Shown piece after piece: positions 22,501 to 28,534 of a DNA stretch of 28,534 nt. Under the pieces are notes generated by a model. That model worked only from the letters and a program-made list of their open reading frames with translations. It had not been told where the DNA came from and ran no database searches. Source of the DNA: Pelargonium nanum (Eukaryota; Streptophyta; Magnoliopsida; Geraniales; Geraniaceae). Location of the stretch: NCBI GenBank assembly GCA_036897485.1, contig JAYMTF010000898.1, forward strand, positions 1-28,534. The letters are read 5' to 3'. Position 1 is the stretch's first letter; every line of letters starts with the position of its first letter. The position numbers and the translations under genes are program-made.

Positions 22501-25500
22501 CTCACCAGAAACAGAACAGACATAAACTAAGGCTCAATTCAAAGAATGGTTTATCACTAACATCTCTTTAACCTAATATAGCAGACCAGTACTACTACTA
22601 CCCTAATAAGTTGTACCTGTATAAAACTAATAACTTAGTACTGAAATTTTAGAATTTATTTTCTAGTAGCTAGTTCTGGAGGCAAAAACACAAATGGGTA
22701 AGCAGACAAAACTGTAAATATGGATAGATCCCATTTAAATAACAGCGTTGTGAAGTCTATGGTTTAGCCAGATAGCCTTGTAGAGGATGGTAGGCAAGAT
22801 TTATTTGATGTTCTAAAAGAGAAAAGTGAGCCCCCACAAATATCAAGGTTTTCAGAACTTCTTATGAAAATTACTTGGAAACCAATATCCAGAGTCCAGA
22901 CAAATTAATCTACATTCACAGCATACTCTTCGACAAAATAAATAAAATAATATAACAACTACCTACAACATCAATAGTCTTTTTTTATTTTGTTTTTTGG
23001 CACTTTGTGCCATAAAGTTTCTACACTCACGCACACAACAACAACAACAACAGCAACAACAAAAAAAAAAACTTGCTCATCACTGAACTTCTAGTTTTGG
23101 CGCATGCTTGATGCTATCCATAATATTTTCGCGCTTGTAATTAGAACCAAGCTGCAGCCACTGACACTCAAATTCTTTCATTTGCCCTTACATGCACATA
23201 AAGCTAATTTGTCTGTATATGTAAGAGAATTTATCTTCACTGGTAATACGCAAATTACTGGATGGAAATTGATGAGGGTAACATATTGCCAATGGGAGCT
23301 AAGGACCATATAATAAAATAAGGTAAGTGAACCAACCTGGACTGCATATCAGTTTACAGAATTAATAACAAGTTGGGGCTCTCAAGCTGAATGCTCTAAG
23401 TCTTTCTTTAAAGTAATTTCCCTATCTTTATTCTACCAAGTTCTGATTTTGCACGCCCTAGAAAAAGGTGCTAATCTTTTTATTACAGTTTACTGATCCG
23501 TGATACTCAAAATGCTCTTCACAAAGACATAAACGAAGCATCTCTTCACAACATGGATGAGGCAAGACAGTTCCATTCAACAACTACAGCTAACAAGCTA
23601 ATTCAGAAATTGAAATTCAGAGATAATGATTTTCTTGTTTCACAATATGCATATTCATAGAAAAAGACCATACAGTAAAAGATATCCAATTAAGAACAAG
23701 GTATAGCAAAAGGTAAGTGAAAACTCACCAATTGACAATTGAAATTATCAACGAACCAGGAAGACTACTAGCTGAATGCAACAAATCCAATAGAATTCCA
23801 AGAGTTCTATTTGCTTCAGAAATAAGCATGAGCGGATCCAAAACTGGATGGCCACCAACCAGCCATGAAACATTAAATGTTTGTCTGCTTCCTGTCAAAA
23901 TCGGTGGCAGTTTACATCACAAAAAAATTTGTAAGTCACTTAGAAAGCCTAATGAATGAATTGGGCCAGAAAGGAAATTGAAGCATAACACCCATCTAAC
24001 ACCTGACAAGTTCTCAAAACTGTACATACCTTTTGTAATGGTAGACTTCTCAGAGTTGTTGGTGTGTGATGTAAAAAGCAAGATGTGTGTTTCCAAAAAT
24101 TTGAATGCCATCAACTTTAAGCTAACAGATCCAGGCTACATAATCAAGTTCAGAAGAGGTATATTAGCCAGATAAGTTCTAAAAAATATCAAGCACTTAA
24201 AGCATTGGGAGAATAATAAGTATCATATTTTAAATATAAAAAATTACAACAGTTTTATAAATGTAGAAACGATATCAACACTACACAGTTTCCAAACATT
24301 ATTTCTTTCTTCAAACATTGCAACATACTACTAAAGAAGTTACAGTGAGGTATAAGGAGATAAAACGTACAGCACAAGTAGAGGAATAAAAGAAAAGACT
24401 TTAATTTCCATGTGAACTGTACTTAAGTAGCACAAAACTTGTGTGCGGCAATAAGAAGCACGATCTTTTTTAGATAACTTAACTTTAATTATGAAAAAAG
24501 TACCATAATCATCCAAATTGGACTCACTTTAGTCCTTGAATGATGAATCGAACCAATTGGTCCCTCACATTAACTTCCGTTACTAGCACAGTTAACTTTG
24601 CTGACATGGCAAAGAAAAATATATGAAAAGGAATTAATACGATTTGTGCTATTAAATTAGTTAAGTTAGAAGATTAATTAATGGCAGATGGCTTGTAGTA
24701 TGAGAGACTAAATTGATTCAAATTAGCATAGTTCATGGACCAAATTAGTCCTTCCATAGTTGATTGACTAAATTGGTTGAATATAGATAGTAGATGAACC
24801 ATTTTGGTATTTTTATAATAATTATTTGCACTCAACAAAGACTAAACATTATCTAGTATGATTTTCAATATAACAAAAACTTAAAGTTAGACCTAATCTT
24901 ATACTGGTGTTGGCAAGGTTGGCTTTTAGGTTAAGAGATTCTAATTTTCTATGTTTTAGCTAATAGGCTAGAAAGCTCATTATAGTGATTTAATAAATTT
25001 ATTTCAAGGCATTATGATTAATGCTTTTAGTTTTGACTATTTATTCCATATATAAATTGTATGCATGGGTTTGCATATTCACTCAAATGTGATGAGTTTT
25101 CAGTAACACTCTTTGCAGTGCTTCTATTGCTTGTCAAGTTGTCATGGACATACAATTCAGAAGACAAGTATCAAAATATGCATTTAGCTTCTATACTTCA
25201 CCAAGCTCACTATGGAGACAATCATGCATATCGAACTTCCCCAGTCTTGAAAGAATAAGACCTCAAAATTATCTCATCTATGGTACTTCCGCATTCTGTA
25301 ATTATAACAAACTCCATCCTTAATGTGATTATTTGATGTAAAATGAGGAGATATGTGTAACTCCATGATGCAATTTGAACTTTTAACCATAACAAACTCA
25401 TCAGTGCAACAACAACAACACTAAGTTCACTCACTTAATTGTATGGTAACTATTCAATAAGCTCTGAAAAAATACCAGCTCTAGGTTCATAATTAAAATG

Positions 25501-27900
25501 TTAATTAAAATCACAACGCACAGCATACCTCCAATGCAATTGCAAATACAGCATCTTTGAACCTCACCATCCACATCCAAAGCTCTTGAAGCCATCTCTC
25601 AACTTTACCACGCCGATGAAACTACAAATTTCAAAATAAGCATAGAACTATAACAAGTGGGAGCGCAAATAACACATACAAATTGAGGAAAGAGGATGGT
25701 AGTCACAAAGAACAATGAAACAGAAAAACTCAATCACATATATAACTAAGGTGATTCCAACAGCTCATTGTGACCCAATAAACCAAAAAAGAATTGACGA
25801 GAATTGAACGCTGCATGACATCCAAGTATCACATATCAACGGATTATAAGACTATTGACTGAACAAAAAATCAAAAATGAAAAACCATTGAAATTGATTT
25901 TATACAACTGTAGATCTGTCTCAAAAGGGGCAGAAATAACAATGATCTTCAATTGAAATTTTGAATAATCATTAAATCAACAATACAACATAAAAAATTG
26001 AATGGTTACTTGAAACCCTCATCCAAAGCCTACAACTAGAAATATATAACCAAATCACTCTTTCTGCATCATCAGCAGAAGATCCTAAAAGAATTGATCC
26101 AATTAGAATGTTGAGAGCTAATGCATTATGTATGAGCATCACAAGAAACATGTTCACTAAAATATTACATCATATATCCAGCATAATGAGGTGAGAGAAA
26201 GACCTGCAGTGTCAACTCCTCCAGCACACTACAAAAGAAATTTGTACCACTAACAATAGATTGTCTAGCAACAATAGGGTCACCATCTTTCAATAATTCC
26301 AATAAAACAGGCATTAATAAACAAGAACGATCCATTGCTTTCAACCCAATTTCTTCCATTGCCCTGCAAACCACACAGTAAGCGATCAAAACATATTCCA
26401 TCGGGGAAGGTGTGCTAAATAAACAAACCAGGTGACAATGTGAACTCTAACGAAATTATATGGCATAAAAAACATCACCTTGAACATTAACTGATCCTAG
26501 CATCTAAATAGGTACAGACAAAGCATGGAGAGAAAGAGGAACATGCCTGAATCAGCCATATCAGATCAGTACGAAGTCATAAAAAGAACTAAGGGACGCG
26601 ACAAACTTCCTGAGTGAACTGACATAAGAATTTTATGCCAGAGCTCTCACAAGAAGAGAAAAATTAAGAGAATTCAGACAATGCAAATGTAACAGACCAT
26701 GTCAGTCATTCTCTTTCTTTGTACCATGCAATAAGCAACATTACGAAACTTTGTATCAGTGCTGTTTCTTGTGAAGGGATGACTTCCAAATGGGAGATGA
26801 ATTCGACCGAATATGAACTTAAAATGTTAGGACCCACTCATAACGGTTAAGAGTTGTAATGCTTTTCACAGTCTCTCTGTGAACTTGTTTTGAAACAGGG
26901 AATATTGGTACATACTAATTCTGACCATCGTAAGGTTAAGGCCTACTTCTTTGAGATGAATTATCTCTTCTTACATCGAAAAATCCTACAATAGCATATC
27001 TCAAAGAGACATTCATAAGATGCTGTTGATGTGCTCAGAATTGGCTAGGATTGGGGTCTGGAATCTGGACTTTAAGTTTACTTTATGGAAGTTAGGAATT
27101 GGAGCAAATAAGTATCATCTTGTTTTCAGGGATCACATATTTTGATGGGTGATCAGGATCAGTGGATTTGATGTGCTGTAAACTGAGCTAGCTCAAATTT
27201 CTTTTTGGGTATAGTGGTGCAGAGTATATCATAGGTAGTTTAAAGGGTAATCATCTTTTTGGTAAGACAAAAACCAGATTGTACAAGCACAAAAATAAAA
27301 TGCAGATAGATCCAAACATGCAAAACTGAGATTTTACCATAAAACAAAGAGGTTGTATCGAATTCAGGATCATTACACTGAGTTAGAATCCAGAAAACAA
27401 CATCCTATCTTTTCATGTTCACCAACTTGTCATAAAATAAATTGTGGATGTTCTTTTCAACATGAAACCCTACACATGCACTAAAGTTAATACACAAATT
27501 TTAAAAGCAAACACTAACAACCATGATTCATAGAATTTCTGGAAAGGTATGTTCTTTTATTCAGAAAATCGCCACTAATTACGACCTTAACTCATTAGTG
27601 GAACCGAATAACGATAATTCACATACGACTAGCGAGCAATGTGCGAGCAATAGCATGCAAAACACGAAAGCAATGAAATTTAGGGTTTCGAACTGACTGG
27701 ATAAGCGAGATTCTGACGAGACTTTCGGGAGAGGTGTGGAGGTCGGCCAAGTAGGGGAAGAGGTCGGAAGCGAGAGAGGGATCGGCGGAGAGCAAGATAT
27801 CTCTGGCCTGGCGAAGAGAGGAGAGCTTGACGGCCAAATCGCCATGGTTGTTGGCCGCGGCGAGGAGAGAGAGGGCCTGGTCTCGCGGAGGAGCGGACAT
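4525..27900 (-). CDS. SYMPK: Symplekin, mRNA 3'-end processing scaffold, 27 exons
   Basis: Symplekin (yeast Pta1 family) is the nuclear scaffold linking CPSF/CstF factors in pre-mRNA cleavage and polyadenylation. Exons in order: 27900-27698, 26363-26204, 25621-25529, 24135-24030, 23891-23729, 16502-16328, 15933-15805, 15700-15098, 14991-14356, 13123-13055, 12841-12725, 12652-12407, 11341-11294, 11164-11018, 10336-10175, 10070-10008, 9421-9311, 9190-9107, 9018-8971, 7601-7527, 7009-6914, 5928-5848, 5772-5701, 5187-5143, 5062-4979, 4868-4765, 4639-4525. Their sum is 4035 nt, or 1344 residues plus stop, in line with plant symplekins of about 1.3 kilo-residues as I recall them. Every junction keeps frame and restores family sequence. 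The start is fixed by an in-frame TAG five codons upstream and A at -3. Diagnostic blocks: SFSRLLGEVPHLP, TQGLGAVWSLILGRP, GSAHTGPALTPAEVLVAIHD. It matches the At1g27595-type paralog better than ESP4. Confidence 0.95.
4640..5142 (-). other. Symplekin introns 24-26
   Basis: Three short introns lie at 5063-5142, 4869-4978 and 4640-4764, all GT/AG. Intron 25 carries the (AT)n and poly-A tract annotated separately. No other feature is visible in them. Confidence 0.85.
4892..4924. repeat. Poly-A plus (AT)11 microsatellite in intron 25
   Basis: A run of A (4892-4902) is followed by 11 AT units (4903-4924). On the gene strand this becomes (AT)n then poly-T, ending 24 nt upstream of the exon 26 start at 4868. 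It therefore overlaps the branch-point/polypyrimidine zone. Confidence 0.95.
5188..5700 (-). other. Symplekin intron 23 (513 bp)
   Basis: The donor is GCACTG|GTAAAG and the acceptor is TTCTTCAG|GTGGAT. The sequence is AT-rich. I see no gene, RNA or recognisable repeat in it. Confidence 0.85.
5929..6913 (-). other. Symplekin intron 21 with probable GC-AG borders (985 bp)
   Basis: Exon 21 ends AAAAAG at 6914 and the next bases are GCACGTC, so the donor is GC rather than GT. The acceptor TTTTCAG|ATAACA at 5929/5928 is normal. This junction alone gives the family sequence PLKK|ITDACSACFEQ in phase 0. The nearest GT, four bases further, would add GCAC and break the frame. The intron also carries a repeated 20-mer. 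Confidence 0.8.
6613..6735. repeat. 20-bp direct repeat pair in intron 21
   Basis: AATATGCATGTAACATGTTC occurs exactly twice, at 6613-6632 and 6716-6735, separated by 83 bp. It could be a local duplication or long target-site-like repeats. The 83-bp interior is not recognisable. Confidence 0.85.
7010..7526 (-). other. Symplekin intron 20 (517 bp)
   Basis: The donor is CTTCAG|GTATGC and the acceptor is CATTGCAG|GGTTCT. The sequence is AT-rich. I see nothing else recognisable. Confidence 0.85.
7602..8970 (-). other. Symplekin intron 19 (1369 bp)
   Basis: The donor is GATGAG|GTTTGT and the acceptor is GGTATCAG|GTTTTA. The interior is AT-rich with homopolymer runs around 8160-8190. I found no gene or named transposon. 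Confidence 0.85.
9422..10007 (-). other. Symplekin intron 16 (586 bp) with (CA)n
   Basis: The donor is AAGCAG|GTTTGT and the acceptor is TTGATGCAG|GCTATT. It holds a (CA)n run at 9653-9669 and a shorter one near 9917-9930. I see nothing else. Confidence 0.85.
9653..9669. repeat. (CA)n microsatellite
   Basis: An uninterrupted ACACAC run in intron 16. Confidence 0.95.
10337..11017 (-). other. Symplekin intron 14 (681 bp)
   Basis: The donor is GGGCAG|GTAAAG and the acceptor is TTTTGCAG|ATTGGA. The sequence is AT-rich with no recognisable element. Confidence 0.85.
11607..11844. repeat. Imperfect tandem duplication, about 85-bp unit
   Basis: Copy 1 (11607-11690) and copy 2 (11691-11777) both start CTACATGTGT and share CTACAGGTCCTT, CACT and GCAAATGAT blocks. 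A shorter third piece at about 11813-11844 repeats ACAGCA..GGCCCTCATTAT..TCTT. Divergence between copies suggests an old duplication. Confidence 0.8.
12060..12366. mobile_element. Two copies of a dispersed-repeat-like block by the exon 12 donor
   Basis: Copies at about 12060-12175 and 12268-12366 share CAACCTAAAAGCTTAA, a TGTTA box, CCAA-TAGTATA, GTCTCA and TACTTCAACA. Copy A continues with CACTCCCCTCACGTACAGAC. From memory, AAAGCTTAA-TGTTAGG followed by CACTCCCCTCACG is common in dispersed plant repeats. Copy B ends about 40 bp from the exon 12 donor at 12406. The element class is uncertain. Confidence 0.5.
13500..14340 (-). mobile_element. Probable LTR-retrotransposon remnant in intron 9
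   Basis: Read on the - strand, the stretch shows AATAGGGTTTC and CCTATTT blocks, then TATAAATA (14152-14145), a pyrimidine-rich leader and a (GA/CT)n tract near 13988-14000. This arrangement of U3-like sequence, TATA box and CT-rich leader resembles copia-type LTRs. There is no reverse-transcriptase or gag reading frame. Termini and target-site duplications could not be set, so it may be a solo LTR or fragment. Confidence 0.45.
14145..14152 (-). promoter_or_regulatory. TATAAATA box inside LTR-like sequence
   Basis: A consensus TATA box lies on the same strand as symplekin and is followed by a CT-rich leader-like stretch. Whether it drives transcription is unknown. Confidence 0.3.
14356..15700 (-). 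other. SYMPK: Symplekin disordered linker with DPRR repeats (exons 8-9)
   Basis: Exons 8 (603 nt) and 9 (636 nt) are the two largest and encode residues about 344-756. The start holds basic clusters (LFKKRS and SKRVRY) that could form a bipartite nuclear signal. A conserved block LTPVEQMIAMIGALLAEGE follows, then a Ser/Thr/Pro/Gln-rich stretch. Arg-rich DPRR units occur at the splice junction (RDPRR | DPRRLDPRRV). An acidic, low-complexity region precedes the helical PEEEQRNVRNLAVERI segment. Confidence 0.75.
15934..16327 (-). other. Symplekin intron 6 (394 bp)
   Basis: The donor is ATAGAG|GTAAGA and the acceptor is TTATCACAG|TCCAAA. I see nothing else in it. Confidence 0.85.
22238..22297. 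repeat. Two 30-bp tandem copies in intron 5
   Basis: The unit begins CTTAATAATCAATATATGCA and ends CACATCCAAA or CACATCCAAC. The copies at 22238-22267 and 22268-22297 differ only at the last base. Confidence 0.95.
23035..23071. repeat. (AAC)n microsatellite plus poly-A
   Basis: ACAACAACAACAACAGCAACAAC-type run ending in a tract of A, in intron 5. Confidence 0.9.
24136..25528 (-). other. Symplekin intron 3 (1393 bp)
   Basis: The donor is TTGGAG|GTATGC and the acceptor is TTATGTAG|CCTGGA. It carries a MITE-like element at about 24480-24830. The rest is AT-rich without recognisable features. Confidence 0.85.
24480..24830. mobile_element. MITE-like element with degraded inverted ends
   Basis: The left end reads TATGAAAAAAGTACCATAATCATCC. 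The reverse complement of the right end gives a similar TTATAAAAATACCAAAATGG followed by TTCATC. Inside are phrases repeated in both orientations, such as CCAATTGGTCCCTCA and GACCAAATTAGTCC, and an ACTTCCGTTA box. This layout is typical of short non-autonomous plant elements of about 350 bp. The superfamily and the target-site duplication are not resolved. Confidence 0.5.
25622..26203 (-). other. Symplekin intron 2 (582 bp)
   Basis: The donor is CTGCAG|GTCTTT and the acceptor is ATTTGTAG|TTTCAT. The sequence is AT-rich with nothing else recognised. Confidence 0.85.
26364..27697 (-). other. Symplekin intron 1 (1334 bp)
   Basis: The donor is CTTATCCA|GTCAGT and the acceptor is TTTGCAG|GGCAATG, phase 2. 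A first intron of this size next to the start codon could carry regulatory sequence. I see no specific element. Confidence 0.85.
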
Positions 27901-28080
27901 GGTTGACCTGACCTAAAATTGCTTTGAGTTTTGAGTGGATGATATTATTGTTGAAATTGATTTGCAGAGTTGCAGTATTCAAGTTAAAAGGGAGTCGTGA
28001 CAAGTGACAACGACACAGTTTTTTTTTTCAAAAAAAAAAAAAACAACACACCTTTTAATTTTTTTAATAATAAATCAATG
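27901..28080 (-). promoter_or_regulatory. Symplekin 5' UTR and proximal promoter region
   Basis: This lies directly upstream of the start codon, with an in-frame TAG at 27915-27913. There is no clear TATA box. A poly-T run (28019-28028) abuts a poly-A run (28030-28043), an inverted homopolymer pair. The transcription start cannot be placed from sequence. Confidence 0.4.
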
Positions 28081-28534
28081 GGGAAATTTCACATGAGTGC
28101 CTTTTACTATTGACTTAAATCAAATGTGTGCCAAGAACTATTTTTCACATCAAATACACACCTAAACTTTGACATCACCTATCTATCCGTTAAGTTTAAC
28201 ATATTGCCAAAAAAAATTTCATTTTGCCTATTTTATCCTTGTGTTCATTGATTTTAGTCTTCTTCAAGTTGTTCTTGGTGTTCTTGATGTTTTAAAAACA
28301 AAATCAAACCTAAAAATACAAACTCAAAATCAAAATCACAAAACATAAAATTAACACAACACAAACTAAAAATTAAACTCAAAACTATAACAACACAAAA
28401 TAAAAAAATTCACAACACACTTCTTCTCTTTGGATTCGATTTGAGTTTGATTTAGGGTTCGGTTTGAATTCGAATTTGAGTTCGATTTTGGAAGAGTGAG
28501 TTTTGAACCTATAGATCTTGAGATTGAGGTTGAG
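28080..28534. repeat. AT-rich, repeat-like flank upstream of symplekin
   Basis: No gene is visible. 28080-28230 has a dispersed-repeat look (ATCAAATGTGTGCC, ATCAAATACACACC, CCGTTAAGTTTAACA). The block 28300-28338, rich in AAAATCAAA/AACTCAAAATC, is roughly the inverse of 28433-28489, rich in GATTCGATTTGAGTTTGATT. Together these suggest an inverted-repeat or non-autonomous transposon fragment running to the window edge. Confidence 0.35.

Larger units (their letters stand above)
16503..23728 (-). other. Symplekin giant intron 5 (7226 bp)
   Basis: The donor is GTCAATTG|GTGAGT at 23728 and the acceptor is TTTGACAG|TCTTGC at 16503. The phase-2 junction rebuilds SIVN-C-LAAVARKRPIHY, the continuous family sequence, so no exon is missing here. 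The interior is AT-rich with only short spurious reading frames. It holds a 30-bp tandem pair at 22238-22297, an (AAC)n run at about 23035-23070 and scattered homopolymers. I recognise no nested gene, tRNA, rRNA or coding transposon. Confidence 0.9.
15805..26363 (-). other. SYMPK: Symplekin/Pta1 N-terminal HEAT-like domain (exons 2-7)
   Basis: Residues about 68-343 are predominantly helical, with HEAT-like repeats: AMEEIGLKAMDRS, VERWLQELWMWMVRFKD, LKFLETHILL-type helices (LMAFKFLETHILLF), EANRTLGILLDLLHSA and VARKRPIHYSTVLSALLDFDP. In the family this domain binds processing partners and CTD-phosphatase Ssu72. Exon 7 ends in a charged helix (VDKMMKQAERASRDARLGK) leading into the linker. The domain name and partners are established knowledge; residue limits are estimated from exon structure. 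Confidence 0.8.

Noticed and set aside
16503..23728. Hidden coding exons inside the 7.2-kb intron
   Set aside because: Exons 5 and 6 join in phase 2 to give continuous family sequence, and interior frames are short and featureless.
1..28534. CRISPR array, operon, phage or other prokaryotic system
   Set aside because: The content is intron-bearing plant genes, and no regularly spaced repeats or bacterial-type gene clusters are present.

Overview
The window is nuclear DNA from a flowering plant, most likely a eudicot. It has AT-rich introns with GT/AG borders, a plant-type xylan glycosyltransferase, a plant-type symplekin, and scattered plant retrotransposon and MITE-like debris. Nothing bacterial, organellar or viral is visible. 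The species cannot be named from the sequence alone.

Two genes converge tail to tail. On the + strand, positions 1-3036 hold a GT43 glycosyltransferase of the IRX9-like (IRX9H/I9H) type. It is cut at its 5' end by the window edge and has three exons (1-728, 2530-2782, 2866-3036). On the - strand, 27900 down to 4525 holds one complete symplekin gene. I rebuilt it as 27 exons that join in frame, giving 4035 nt and 1344 residues. Almost all of the window is this one gene, and most of that is intron. Intron 5 alone is about 7.2 kb.

Region by region: 1-3036 is IRX9H. 3037-4524 is the shared downstream region, with an 81-bp tandem duplication that looks like retrotransposon LTR remnant. 4525-16502 holds symplekin exons 27 to 6, closely packed except for introns 9, 12, 19 and 21. 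16503-23728 is the giant intron 5. 23729-27900 holds exons 5 to 1. 27901-28534 is the symplekin 5' flank, very AT-rich and repetitive.

The two genes do unrelated jobs: Golgi xylan backbone synthesis and nuclear mRNA 3'-end processing. As I recall, Arabidopsis IRX9-L (At1g27600) also lies beside symplekin loci (At1g27590/At1g27595). The pair therefore probably reflects conserved ancestral gene order rather than shared function.

I did not find a novel biological system. The points most worth a second look are a probable GC-AG intron in symplekin, the 7.2-kb intron, a sense-oriented TATA box inside LTR-like sequence in intron 9, repeat copies abutting the exon 12 donor, and the conserved neighbour pair.
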